64,000 bases of DNA. Source: UBA11740 sp049273695 (lineage in GTDB: Bacteria > Acidobacteriota > Blastocatellia > Pyrinomonadales > Pyrinomonadaceae). Below are positions 43,200-51,712 of this stretch, piece by piece. The notes below the pieces were generated by a model. It saw only the letters and a list, made by a program, of their open reading frames with translations, was not told where the DNA came from and did not search any database. The stretch lies in NCBI GenBank assembly GCA_049273695.1, contig JBASRE010000053.1:52524-116523 (forward strand), given 5' to 3'. Positions within the stretch are counted from its first letter, which is position 1; every line of letters starts with the position of its first letter. The position numbers were made by a program, and so were the translations under genes.

Positions 43200-46100
43200 A
43201 TGTCGAAAGAAATTTGGTTAGGGCCGGTCCTCGGAACGAATCGCGAACGACTGCTCGCGCGTTGTGCCGAGTACGTCGCGAAAGGCGAAACTGATCGGCT
43301 GCTTTACATCGCTGCCTCACATCCGCTGCTGGACCTCGCTACGCAGACAGTCTTAGATGGAAAGAACGTTCATGGGGTTTGGGACGAGTTTCCGTTTTAT
43401 CTGTTTCGCGGATTCGTGCGGCGTGTGCTGTCAAGCGCTGTGGCACAGACTTCAGTCTGTGAATTAACCGGTGAAACACAGACTGAAGTCTGTGCCACTT
43501 CACGGGTTCCAATCGATCGCGAAGAGCTGCCGCTGCGCCACAGCCTGATTTCCCAAATCATCAAGCAACTGGCGGAGGCCGACCAACTGCCGGCGATCAA
43601 GCGTCTGGCAAATCGTGATGGGTGCGTCAATACAATCGCAACCCTGATCGGCGAGCTGCAACGTGCCGGAAAAACGGCGGAAGAGTTTGCCGCGATCGTT
43701 GAGTCGAGGGCTCCGGATGAGCCGGTCCAAAGTCCAAAGTCCAAAGTCCAAAGCCCGAAGAGTCAGAGCGATTTCGATCAAGATGTCGCGCTGATTTACT
43801 CGAAATACGAAGAGGCGCTCAAACGTTTTGGGCTCACCGACGCGGACGCCGATCAACTTAGCGCATTACACACCCTGCGCGGAGATGTACCGCAAATTGT
43901 TAATTTGCGTTCGGAAAATGACGCGCAAGTTAACAACTCGCGGTACACGCTTCAGTGGCTCGACAACATTGATCTGCTGGTGCTCGACGGCTTCTTTGAT
44001 TTCACCCCGGTGCAGGGTGAGATGGTGCGACTACTCATCCAGCGAATTCCGAAGGTGATCATCAATATCAACTATGACGATCGGAACGCACAAATCTTTC
44101 AGACGTTTCAATCGACGATTGAGCAACTGAAGTCGATTGCCGACTTCGACATTCTCTCGGCGGGCGACAACGTCGAAATCCGCGGGAGCCTGGCTCCGCT
44201 GCGCGAGCGGTTGTTCAATGTAGCGCAAGTTGCTTACTCGCGTTCTGATTCCGATGAGAGTCCCACGCAAATTACCGATTTGCGCTACACGTTACTCGAG
44301 TGCAGCGATCGCGAAACTGAGCTGCGCTCGGTTGCCAAAGAAATGAAGCGGCTCATCGGTGAAGAGAATTACAAGCTTTCCGACATGGCGCTGGTCGTGC
44401 GCGAACGCGCCGCGTATGCCGACTTAATCTTGCGCGTGTTCGCGGCGGAATCAGTGCCCTGCAATTTGGAAAGACGCGTGGCGGCCAATGACATTCCCTG
44501 TATCCGCGCGACGGCAAAGCTGCTTCAGATCCTGAAAGATCCCGAGCGCGAGCATGTGACGAATCCCAAGGCGAGCGATCTCGCACACTTTATCAAGACA
44601 GATTACTTCCGTCTGTCAGATGAGCAGTTGCAGGAATTGACGAAGGTTTTCGACGAGCGGTACGCGACGTTGCTCGATGGATCCGATCAAGATGAGCGCA
44701 AGGCGAGCCGTCGTTTTGGGCTGGGCATCGGTCGCTGGGCGCCGGACGTAATCGAAAATGTAATCGCGTACGTCGGCAGCGAACAACGGGTGCGCGCGTG
44801 GTTGGATCGCGCTGACCGTTTGATTCGCGTTCTGCCGTCACGTGACGCGGCGCGTTCGTTCATCGGCGCGACCGACCCCAATGGAGAAGACGCCGCGGTC
44901 ACTCTCGAAGTCGAAGCCCCGGCGCCTGATGAACCGCCGCCAAAGGAAAAGACGAAGCGTCCATCGCCGATCCATCCCGCGGCAATCGCCTGGACGATGC
45001 TGGTAATTGAACATCTGCGGGAAATAATCGCGCAAACCCCAGAGCAGGGCACGACGAATGAGCTGCGACGCGCGTTGATGTCTTTACTGGACGCTTTCCA
45101 GTTTGCGCCCGAGGTGCAGGGACCGCTCACCAGACTGCACAGTCCCGCGGACGTTCCGCAAGTCATGCTAAATGTGCGCGGCATGGAAGCTTTGCGCCGC
45201 GCGCTCGCCGCGACCGTCCGCAGCTTCGATGTCGCAAACGCAGTGGTGGCTGAGACCCGACCGTCAGGGAGGGCGTTGAAATCTCAGATCTCAAATTTGA
45301 GATCTCAAAAGTCCCTAACGGTCGGATCTCCGCCATCCCTGACGGGCGGGCCGCAAACCCCCCTCTCAGCATTCATTGATGAACTTGAACGCTGTCTGAA
45401 ATCACAGACGCTTTCAATCTCAGCCGGAGATCGTGACGGCTTGCGCGTGCTTGAAGCAACGGATGTGCGCGGCCTGCGCTTTCGCGCGCTGTTCATCGCC
45501 GGCATGAATGAAGGCAGCTTTCCTTTGCGCGCCTCGCGTGACTGGCTGTATCCGCATGAAGAACGCGAACGACTCAAGAAGCATGGCCTCGTGCTCGAAG
45601 ACATTTCGACTGAGACGCTCTTAAAAGAAGAGCACTACTTCTATCAGTGCGCCTGCCGCGCGACTGAGCGTCTGTACCTGACGCGGCCTTTGGCGGCCGA
45701 TGACGGCATCGAGACCGTGCCGTCGTACTACATCGAAGAATTGCGTCGCGCGATCGCGCCGGCTGAATTAGCGCGCAAGCAAATTCGCAGTGATATCGAT
45801 AGCCACGATGTGCAATCGATTTCGAGCGGCGCAGAGTTAGCGGCGAAGCTCGTCCGGCAAAAAGCCGGACACGGGCAACGCACGCAAACTGACCCTGGCG
45901 AGCCGGGGTTCTCACCGGTTGTGGCTTCGGAACTGGTGTCTCGGGCTCGTCGCGAGATGTACCTTTCCGATTCGCTGCTTCGGCGCGTCGCGATCGAAAC
46001 CGAGCGCGGCGGCGATGCGTTTGGGCCGTACGATGGACAGATAACGAATAGCGACTTGCGCGCATTGCTCGCGAATCATTTCGGCCCTGAGTACGTTTAC

Positions 46101-47054
46101 AGCGCCAGCGGGTTGAGTGCCTACGGCAACTGCGCGTACAAGTTCTTCGCGGCGCGCGTGCTGCGACTCGAGCCGCGTAATGAAGCAGCGCTCGACCTGC
46201 CGGCGATCGATGCGGGCAAGCTGCTGCATGACGTGCTGCGCAGATTCTTCGAAAGACATCGAAAGCAATACCTCCCGTCGCTGGATCGCGAAAAGCTGCG
46301 TGAAGAAATCAACGCCATCGCCGATGAAGTGTTCAAGGAACACGAGCGGCTGGTGCCGCCGCTAAACGAACGCATTTGGAAAATCGATTGCGAGATTCGC
46401 AAACTGATTCTCGAACAGGTCCTGCTGCATGACTTGCGCCTGCAAGAGAAGACGCAGCCGCGGGGAATGCTTCCCACATATTTCGAGTTGGCATTCGGCC
46501 GCGCGTCTCAAGCGAGCGATCCATTCTCTAAACCGGATTACCTGAAGATACACCGCCACCGCGACGCATCATCGGAAGCGGCGTCGATTCAGGGGCAAAT
46601 CGATCGCGTCGATGTGAGCGAATCGGATCAAAGCATTGTCGCGTACGATTACAAACTGTCGCAGGGCGCGCGGATCGAAGATATGTCCGCGGGCCGTCAC
46701 CTGCAGATTCCGATTTACCTGGCGGCATTGGAACAACTGTTCGTGCCGGGCTTTGAACTGGCGGGCGGTGGCTACTATCGCTTACGCGGTCGCGGAAAAC
46801 GGTTGAATCAGGGTCTGTATCGCCGAATGTTCAGCGAATGCACGAACGTCAACAGCCGCACCGCCTTTGTTGACGATGTTGAGTGGCAGCGTATTCGCAG
46901 TGAAGTTTCAAGACGCGTATGGCAGTTTATCGACGGAATGCGCGCGGGCGACTTTCGCGTCAGGCCTTCGGAAGGGAAGAAGACGTGCAAGTTCTGTGAT
47001 CATTCGGCGATTTGTCGCTACGATACGTATCGAATCAATCGGAAGAAGAATTGA
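43200..47054 (+). CDS. AddB/RexB-like PD-(D/E)XK nuclease with in-frame repeat insertions
   Basis: A 1284-residue protein. The N-terminal half resembles the inactivated helicase of AddB (no usable Walker A at GPVLGTNRERLL; AYADLILRVFAAESVPCNL fits the helicase core). The C-terminal nuclease has an Fe-S cluster site, with Cys978 (YGNCAYKFF) and Cys1263, Cys1266 and Cys1272 (CKFCDHSAIC), and the nuclease motif GQIDRVD...YDYK. The expected partner AddA is not in the window. At least four palindromic elements and one heptamer tract sit in frame inside the gene (43440-43498, 43726-43759, 43887-43946, 44220-44288, 45252-45330), adding about 100 residues with no known role. Confidence 0.9.
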   Translation: MSKEIWLGPVLGTNRERLLARCAEYVAKGETDRLLYIAASHPLLDLATQTVLDGKNVHGVWDEFPFYLFRGFVRRVLSSAVAQTSVCELTGETQTEVCATSRVPIDREELPLRHSLISQIIKQLAEADQLPAIKRLANRDGCVNTIATLIGELQRAGKTAEEFAAIVESRAPDEPVQSPKSKVQSPKSQSDFDQDVALIYSKYEEALKRFGLTDADADQLSALHTLRGDVPQIVNLRSENDAQVNNSRYTLQWLDNIDLLVLDGFFDFTPVQGEMVRLLIQRIPKVIININYDDRNAQIFQTFQSTIEQLKSIADFDILSAGDNVEIRGSLAPLRERLFNVAQVAYSRSDSDESPTQITDLRYTLLECSDRETELRSVAKEMKRLIGEENYKLSDMALVVRERAAYADLILRVFAAESVPCNLERRVAANDIPCIRATAKLLQILKDPEREHVTNPKASDLAHFIKTDYFRLSDEQLQELTKVFDERYATLLDGSDQDERKASRRFGLGIGRWAPDVIENVIAYVGSEQRVRAWLDRADRLIRVLPSRDAARSFIGATDPNGEDAAVTLEVEAPAPDEPPPKEKTKRPSPIHPAAIAWTMLVIEHLREIIAQTPEQGTTNELRRALMSLLDAFQFAPEVQGPLTRLHSPADVPQVMLNVRGMEALRRALAATVRSFDVANAVVAETRPSGRALKSQISNLRSQKSLTVGSPPSLTGGPQTPLSAFIDELERCLKSQTLSISAGDRDGLRVLEATDVRGLRFRALFIAGMNEGSFPLRASRDWLYPHEERERLKKHGLVLEDISTETLLKEEHYFYQCACRATERLYLTRPLAADDGIETVPSYYIEELRRAIAPAELARKQIRSDIDSHDVQSISSGAELAAKLVRQKAGHGQRTQTDPGEPGFSPVVASELVSRARREMYLSDSLLRRVAIETERGGDAFGPYDGQITNSDLRALLANHFGPEYVYSASGLSAYGNCAYKFFAARVLRLEPRNEAALDLPAIDAGKLLHDVLRRFFERHRKQYLPSLDREKLREEINAIADEVFKEHERLVPPLNERIWKIDCEIRKLILEQVLLHDLRLQEKTQPRGMLPTYFELAFGRASQASDPFSKPDYLKIHRHRDASSEAASIQGQIDRVDVSESDQSIVAYDYKLSQGARIEDMSAGRHLQIPIYLAALEQLFVPGFELAGGGYYRLRGRGKRLNQGLYRRMFSECTNVNSRTAFVDDVEWQRIRSEVSRRVWQFIDGMRAGDFRVRPSEGKKTCKFCDHSAICRYDTYRINRKKN
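43440..43498. repeat. Perfect composite palindrome inside coding sequence, family CACAGACT
   Basis: Two 22-bp arms are perfect reverse complements, separated by 15 bases; each arm is itself a hairpin (ACAGACTTCAGTCTGT). It encodes VAQTSVCELTGETQTEVCAT in the AddB-like protein. A decayed copy is at 18336-18393. Confidence 0.95.
43887..43946. repeat. Composite palindrome inside coding sequence, family GTAGCGCAA
   Basis: Ends GTACCGCAAATTGTTAATT and AACAACTCGCGGTAC, 60 bp (20 codons), same family as 18454-18503 and 35086-35135. It keeps the frame of the AddB-like gene. Confidence 0.9.
44220..44288. repeat. Composite palindrome inside coding sequence, diverged GTAGCGCAA family
   Basis: Ends GTAGCGCAAGTTGCTTACT and ACCGATTTGCGCTAC, 69 bp (23 codons). 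The middle has diverged. The two half-elements are in the opposite order to the copy at 18454. Confidence 0.8.
45252..45330. repeat. Composite palindrome inside coding sequence, family CCCGACCGT
   Basis: Starts GAGACCCGACCGTCAGGGAG and ends AGTCCCTAACGGTCGGATCT, with GATCTCAAATTTGAGATC in the middle. Related to 29876-29958. A further fragment (CCCTGACGGGCGGG) follows directly. Confidence 0.88.
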
Positions 47055-47146
47055 TCCATTGGTCCATTGATTCATTGGATCATTGAATCATTGGCCCATT
47101 GACTCAATGAATCAATGAATCAATGAATCAATGAACCGATGAGCCA
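47055..47146. repeat. Octamer repeats running into a start codon
   Basis: Units such as ATTGATTC and ATGAATCA make two inverted arms between the AddB-like gene and the DinB gene. The last unit overlaps the ATG of the DinB gene (ATGAATCA). Confidence 0.85.
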
Positions 47147-47629
47147 ATGAATCAATCAAGCTACGAACAAGCGCTGCGCGATCACGTGCTCTACGTCCTG
47201 CGCGGTGAAGGCGCGCACGTCACGTTCGAAGATTTCGTCTCGAGCTTTCCCACTGAGCTTTGCGGCGAGGGTCTTGAGGGTTTGCCCTACACAGCGTGGC
47301 AAGTGCTCGAGCACATGCGCATCGCGCAGTGGGACATCCTCGAGTTCAGTCGTAATCCAAAACACGTCTCGCCGAAGTGGCCGGAGGGTTATTGGCCGCC
47401 TAAGCAGCAAGTAGGAACGCCGGAGCTTTGGCAGGAATCAGTTGAAAAGTTCCGTAGCGATCTGAAGCAGATGGAGGATGTCGTAGCTGATCCGTCAACG
47501 GATCTGCTCGCCAGGATTCCGCACGGCACCGGTCAGACGATTCTGCGCGAAGCGCTGCTCGTCGCCGATCACAACTCATATCACCTCGGCGCGCTGGTGG
47601 TGATGGGAAGAACTCTGGGGGCGAACTAA
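47147..47629 (+). CDS. DinB family protein
   Basis: A 160-residue DinB-like helical bundle. Visible ligands are in WQVLEHMRIAQWDILEF (first His) and in LLVADHNSYHLGALVVMGRTL at the end (the HNxxH pair). PKWPEGYWPP in between is characteristic of this DinB_2 branch. Its start codon is part of the octamer repeat and has no normal ribosome binding site, so the true start may be another codon nearby; the Asn-Gln-Ser start is still reasonable. Confidence 0.88.
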   Translation: MNQSSYEQALRDHVLYVLRGEGAHVTFEDFVSSFPTELCGEGLEGLPYTAWQVLEHMRIAQWDILEFSRNPKHVSPKWPEGYWPPKQQVGTPELWQESVEKFRSDLKQMEDVVADPSTDLLARIPHGTGQTILREALLVADHNSYHLGALVVMGRTLGAN

Positions 47630-47667
47630 ACGCTAACAAACGAACGATTCGGACCTATTTCGCATGG

Positions 47668-47673
47668 TATAAT
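47668..47673 (+). promoter_or_regulatory. TATAAT -10 element seven bases before a start codon
   Basis: A perfect -10 box lies so close to the ATG at 47681 that transcription would begin at or next to the start codon. This suggests a leaderless mRNA for the following small gene. A -35 box is not clear. Confidence 0.6.
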
Positions 47674-47680
47674 TTGAGTC

Positions 47681-47890
47681 ATGCCAAGCGCTTCAGAGCG
47701 AAAGATCACCACGAGAGTCATTCGCAACGGACATGCAGAACCGGTCGAGAACGATTGGTGCAACTCCACGCCAAACGAAAGGATTGAAGCGGTTTGGACT
47801 TTGACTAAACTCTGTCTCGCCTGGAATAACCAATCTGATGAGCCCAGACTTCAGCGGACTGTTACGCGAGTTCAACGCGAACGAAGTTGA
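47681..47890 (+). CDS. Small protein paired with nucleotidyltransferase, antitoxin-like
   Basis: A 69-residue protein whose core is ERIEAVWTLTKLCLAWNNQ followed by EPRLQRTVTRVQR. I remember this pattern from many small proteins encoded upstream of nucleotidyltransferase genes. The two genes overlap by 53 bp in different frames. The pair looks like a toxin-antitoxin or defence-type unit, but the role is inferred. The promoter box is seven bases before the ATG, so the message is probably leaderless. Confidence 0.75.
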   Translation: MPSASERKITTRVIRNGHAEPVENDWCNSTPNERIEAVWTLTKLCLAWNNQSDEPRLQRTVTRVQRERS

Positions 47891-48284
47891 GTACCTGGTC
47901 GTAGGCGCTCATGCCCTCGCCGCACACGGACACGTACGCGCAACTAAGGATCTTGATGTTTGGGTGCGTCCGAGTTCCGAGAACGCCAGGCGTGTGATGC
48001 AAGCACTCTCTGCGTTTGGAGCCCCCTTTGGTGATTTGACTGCAGAAGACTTAACTAGACCCGGCACTATCTTTCAGATCGGAGTTCCACCTCTCCGCAT
48101 TGACGTGCTCACGGCAATCGACGCCGTGGAATTCTCAGAAGCCTGGACTCGCAAATTTGAAGGACGATTCGGCGACGTTCCCGCGTTTGTATTATCAAAA
48201 TCGGATTTGATCAAGAACAAGAAAGCGGCTGGCCGCCTTCAGGATCTTGCGGACGCCGAAGCGCTAGAAAAGGCCATCGGTTGA
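47838..48284 (+). CDS. Nucleotidyltransferase-fold protein (DUF6036/AbiEii-like)
   Basis: A 148-residue protein of the minimal nucleotidyltransferase superfamily. EYLVVGAHALAAHGHVRATKDLDVWV holds the Gly-(Gly/Ala)-x-Ala-x4 helix and the D-x-D metal pair (KDLDVWV); IDVLTAIDAVEF holds the third Asp. LSKSDLIKNKKAAGRLQDLADAEAL at the end is typical for this branch. It could transfer nucleotides to RNA or protein, as in AbiE-type systems. It overlaps the small upstream gene and is likely translated from the same message. Confidence 0.88.
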   Translation: MSPDFSGLLREFNANEVEYLVVGAHALAAHGHVRATKDLDVWVRPSSENARRVMQALSAFGAPFGDLTAEDLTRPGTIFQIGVPPLRIDVLTAIDAVEFSEAWTRKFEGRFGDVPAFVLSKSDLIKNKKAAGRLQDLADAEALEKAIG

Positions 48285-48337
48285 AACTAAACGGGGCAAA
48301 GCTCTCTCCCCCGCCCGAAATTCATGCAACGCAGCTT

Positions 48338-48409
48338 GCCTACTGCCTTCTGCTCACCGCCTACTTCCTACCGCCGACTGCCTTCTGCCCACTGCTCACT
48401 GCCCACTGA
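48338..48409. repeat. Tract of ACTGCCT/ACTGCTC heptamer-like units
   Basis: About ten 7-8 bp units rich in CTGC and CACTG lie between the nucleotidyltransferase gene and the 3' end of the subtilase gene. Units of this type also occur in inverted orientation near 61080. Confidence 0.75.
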
Positions 48410-49217
48410 TTTCCGCCGCCGCCTTCGCCTGATTCTGTTGGGCAATCGCGTAGAGAATTGTTTTGATTTGGAAAGGTGTTAGGTCGGGCCGCGCCTCGAG
48501 CAGGAGCGCGATGACGCCGGTAACGTAAGGCGCAGCAAAACTGTTTCCAGTCATTTGTCGTCGGCCACCGCCTGGCCAGGTTGTTTCCACCTGAACGCCC
48601 GGCGCCACCAGCTCGATTACTTCGCCGTATTGAAATCCGAAGTTAAACGGATCTCCACCCGCACGTTTGACCACGGAAACCAGCGATGATGAAAAAATAG
48701 AGGGCGAGCTTAGTTGTGGAAGGTTGTTCGCGGCCGCCACGAGCATCACGCGTTCCCGGTACGCCTTGTCCAACAGTTCACGCATCGGCATCCAGAAGTC
48801 GCGTTTGGTTGTTCCCAGCGAAAGATTTACGACTTGAAGTTTCTGCTTGATGGCGAAGTCCACGCCCATCAGAAACATTTCGCCAGTGCCGGAACCAGTC
48901 GGACCGAGAACTTTGATGCTCGTGATCTCGACGTCGGGCGCGACGCTGCTGATGATCCCGGCGCAAGCGGTCCCGTGACCGGCTTGATCGCCCGAGGTCG
49001 ATTCCTTGAAAACGATTTGGCCGCCTTCATTGACGGCTTGGTATGACGCTTTGATTTTGCCGGCGAGTTCCGGATGTTCGGTATCGATGCCACTGTCAAC
49101 GACGCCAACGCGCACGCCGCGACCGGTGCGGCCTTTCCAAAGCGCCTCTGGCTCAATCTGCGACCACAGGTCAATCAGATCGTTATCAACTGTGACAGCA
49201 GATTCGGACTGCGCCAT
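48396..49217 (-). CDS. S8 family serine protease (subtilisin-like), intracellular type
   Basis: The catalytic triad is complete in 273 residues: Asp41 (VGVVDSGIDTEHPEL), His81 (GHGTACAGI) and Ser226 (TGNSFAAPYVTG). VAAANN holds the oxyanion region. No signal peptide or prodomain is present, so it is likely cytoplasmic. GGAG is placed well before the ATG. A GAF-domain protein gene lies 20 bp upstream on the same strand, and the two probably form an operon. Repeat units overlap the last codons. Confidence 0.94.
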   Translation of the reverse strand: MAQSESAVTVDNDLIDLWSQIEPEALWKGRTGRGVRVGVVDSGIDTEHPELAGKIKASYQAVNEGGQIVFKESTSGDQAGHGTACAGIISSVAPDVEITSIKVLGPTGSGTGEMFLMGVDFAIKQKLQVVNLSLGTTKRDFWMPMRELLDKAYRERVMLVAAANNLPQLSSPSIFSSSLVSVVKRAGGDPFNFGFQYGEVIELVAPGVQVETTWPGGGRRQMTGNSFAAPYVTGVIALLLEARPDLTPFQIKTILYAIAQQNQAKAAAEISGQ

Positions 49218-49240
49218 GCTTATCTCCTAATTAACACCGT

Positions 49241-50038
49241 CTAGAAATTGAAATAGCCGGAACCGGATGAACGCTTCTCGGCGAAGCGCGCGAGCGTCTC
49301 CAGAATGTCGCGAACCATTTCGCGTTCAGCGTCGCCCTGCGAAACCACGTCGCGCAACCTGACGCCCAGCAACAGGAGGTCGCGATGCTCAGGCGCGGCG
49401 TCCAGGCCCTTGAGCCATTCAGTTTGATCGCTGCTGCCGGCTTCGGCATCACTGCTCTTGATTGAATGCAGGAACATCGCTTCCACCAGCAGCGCCATTT
49501 CGTACGAATCGACCAGCCGCGCAATCGCGTCGGCAAAGCGCGCCGCGTCATCCATCTCTTCCGGCGTGAATGGCGGATAGGGCGGCTCTCCGGGCCGGTT
49601 CACAAATTCCAGCACGCCTATCGTTTCGTTGCCCGTGCGTAAGGGCGTCGCCAGCAGCGTCACCGTTTTGAATCCGACTGCCTCGTCGGCGCCTGACCAG
49701 AATGATCCTTCAGAGCTGACGTCGTTGACCGCCATCGGTTGGCCGCTCGAGAAAACGAGACCGGCAATGCCTTTGCCCGGCGGAATTCTGATCTTCAACA
49801 ACTCTTCTTCAAGTTCGCTGACCGCGACGAGAAATCTCAGCCCGCCCTCGCGTCCGTCGCGCACTAAAACCGACGCGTCGGCTGAGCCGACTGTCTCTTG
49901 CGCAACCTTCAACAGGTCGTCAATCGCCTGACGAATAGGCTTCGACAACGAGTTCGACAAGTCGACTTTGTCGAGCGAGTCACGAATCTTCGCCGCGTTG
50001 GCGTCTTCAGGTGTCTCGGGATTTGAATTGTCTGGCAT
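49241..50038 (-). CDS. GAF-domain protein
   Basis: Residues about 30-175 form a GAF domain: ADASVLVRDGREGGLRFLVA, IPPGKGIAGLVFSSGQPMAVNDV, and LLATPLRTGNETIGVLEFVNR. The C-terminal 90 residues are helical (DDAARFADAIARLVDSYEMALLVEAMF) and not recognised. There is no output enzyme domain, so the effect must be through a partner. The subtilase gene follows after 23 bp. The ATG is chosen; a GTG nine codons upstream is possible. Confidence 0.9.
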   Translation of the reverse strand: MPDNSNPETPEDANAAKIRDSLDKVDLSNSLSKPIRQAIDDLLKVAQETVGSADASVLVRDGREGGLRFLVAVSELEEELLKIRIPPGKGIAGLVFSSGQPMAVNDVSSEGSFWSGADEAVGFKTVTLLATPLRTGNETIGVLEFVNRPGEPPYPPFTPEEMDDAARFADAIARLVDSYEMALLVEAMFLHSIKSSDAEAGSSDQTEWLKGLDAAPEHRDLLLLGVRLRDVVSQGDAEREMVRDILETLARFAEKRSSGSGYFNF

Positions 50039-50362
50039 CGTTAGATTCGTCCTGTGAAGCTTCACCGCGAATGCGCGGTTGAATCACACTCAAATCAAAC
50101 CGTCTTGAATGCGAAGGCCGCATTATACAGAGAGAGGCATTTTTCGCAATTGATGGGTTGGTCGTTCTCTGTGTCTCTGTGGATCTTTGTGCCAATGAGG
50201 TCAGTACCCGGAGCGGTAGCGACGGGGTCAAGAGCGGACGACCCGGTCGCTACCGCTCCCGGTACTGACTCCATCGCGCCGCTTCCCCTTTGCTTTTGAC
50301 TGTCAACGATCGCGTCAGTAGGATGTGCGATGCTCTTTTAACTTGATCATTCGACCATTCAA
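50039..50362. repeat. Intergenic palindrome, family GGTCAGTACC
   Basis: At 50200-50270 the arms GTCAGTACCCGGAGCGGTAG and CTACCGCTCCCGGTACTGAC face each other, with GGTC/GACC inside. CTGTGTCTCTGTGG units (about 50168) lie beside it. The region separates divergent genes; no gene is seen. Confidence 0.88.
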
Positions 50363-51214
50363 ATGAATCCAGCTACACCAGCTATACCAGCTACACCAGC
50401 ACCTGATCCATCGATGCCTTCGCATCTTCGACCTGAAGCGACACAAGCGATCGAAGAAGCAACGCAACTTCAAAGCGACGGCGATAACGCATCAGCCCTT
50501 CAGCGTATTGAGCGCGCTCTCGCTGACATTCCGGCCGGTTCCGAATTTGAGCAGTTCAAGGATCGCGTAAGTCTGACGATGGCGATTGCCGAGTTTTCAG
50601 TCACTGCAGGAAATCCCGAAAGCGCCATCGCCAGGCTCGCCCAGGAATTCGGAGTTGCCAAAGAGGCTTTTCAACGAATCAAGGCGACGAGCACCGAAGA
50701 TGAGAAGCGAACTGCTTTTCGCGGGCTTGTTCAACTTAAGGATCTGCACACGCGGCTCAGATTGCTCGGACAGCCGGCGCCGGAACTTGCGATGAAAGAG
50801 TGGCTGAACACTGATCCATTGACGCTGGCCGATTTGAAAGGCCAGGTCGTTCTGCTCGAATTCTGGGCCACCTGGTGCAAACCCTGCGAACAATTGTTTC
50901 CGCGAATCAAAGAGCTGCACGCGCAGCATGCTGAGGCTAACCTCCGCGTGCTGGCGTTAACGCGATTTTTCATGGCTTACGGTGGGCCTCCTGAGGCGCA
51001 GGCGCAGGAGATGACCCTGGTTCGCGAATTTGCAGAAAAACACAGCCTCGAATTTCCTGTCGGCGTCGCCGAAGACGAAAGCGTTCAGTCGGCTTACGGT
51101 GCGACGGCTTTGCCGATGCTCGCGTTAATCGATCGCGCCGGCATCGTTCGCTCGTTCGCTTTTTCGCCTGACGAAGAGAATTTCAAACGCACGCTTGCCG
51201 ATTCTCTTGCATAG
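50363..51214 (+). CDS. TlpA-like thioredoxin-fold protein with helical N-terminal part
   Basis: A 283-residue protein. It begins with a short tandem repeat in both DNA (CCAGCTACA units) and protein (PATPAIPATPAP). Residues 25-135 look helical and TPR-like. The thioredoxin domain has VVLLEFWATWCKPCEQLFPRI (CKPC redox pair) and a late ATALPMLALIDRAG with the cis-Pro. There is no signal peptide, unlike most TlpA proteins, so it may act in the cytoplasm or the true start lies elsewhere. Confidence 0.87.
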   Translation: MNPATPAIPATPAPDPSMPSHLRPEATQAIEEATQLQSDGDNASALQRIERALADIPAGSEFEQFKDRVSLTMAIAEFSVTAGNPESAIARLAQEFGVAKEAFQRIKATSTEDEKRTAFRGLVQLKDLHTRLRLLGQPAPELAMKEWLNTDPLTLADLKGQVVLLEFWATWCKPCEQLFPRIKELHAQHAEANLRVLALTRFFMAYGGPPEAQAQEMTLVREFAEKHSLEFPVGVAEDESVQSAYGATALPMLALIDRAGIVRSFAFSPDEENFKRTLADSLA

Positions 51215-51712
51215 AGAGGTCAGTAGCGGGACGTTACTTTTGGAGTGCGCCGGCAAAGCGGAGCGACGACGGCGCTTTCGTTTAATCGGATCCAAAGCGG
51301 TGTCGCGCTGCGTTTGCCACCGCACTCCAAATTTACCGCTCCGGGCACTGACATCACAAGAAATCCGTTTGTAAATCGCGCGCGTTGTTGGTAGGATGCC
51401 CGCGCTCAAACCGCAGTCTTCAGTTAATAACGCGTCATAACGTCGCTGCCGGAAGACGCTTTCCAGCGGTTGGGCCGGAAGCATATCGGTGGGGCGGCCG
51501 TACCAACGGCCTTTGCGGGAATTGTTTTCCACTTCCGCAAAACTGTACCGGCACTCCGTCTTAGGCAATCGAGAACCGAAAGCGCATCTGCTAAAAGCCA
51601 GCGTTTGGGATTCTCGTTTCGCGGCCAGGCAAATGTGACTGGCAAAGAAAAGCGACACTGAATCAACAGAGGGGTTTAGTCCCCACATCTTGAAAGGAGA
51701 ACACAGAAGTTT
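51215..51712. repeat. Nested palindromes and leader of the peptide locus
   Basis: A GTCAGTAGCGGGACG/CTCCGGGCACTGAC element (51219-51352) contains inside it a complete TTTGGAGTGCGCCGG element (51236-51332). This indicates insertion of one element in another. The last 350 bases hold no recognisable gene; they end with GAAAGGAG before the first peptide gene. Confidence 0.8.
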
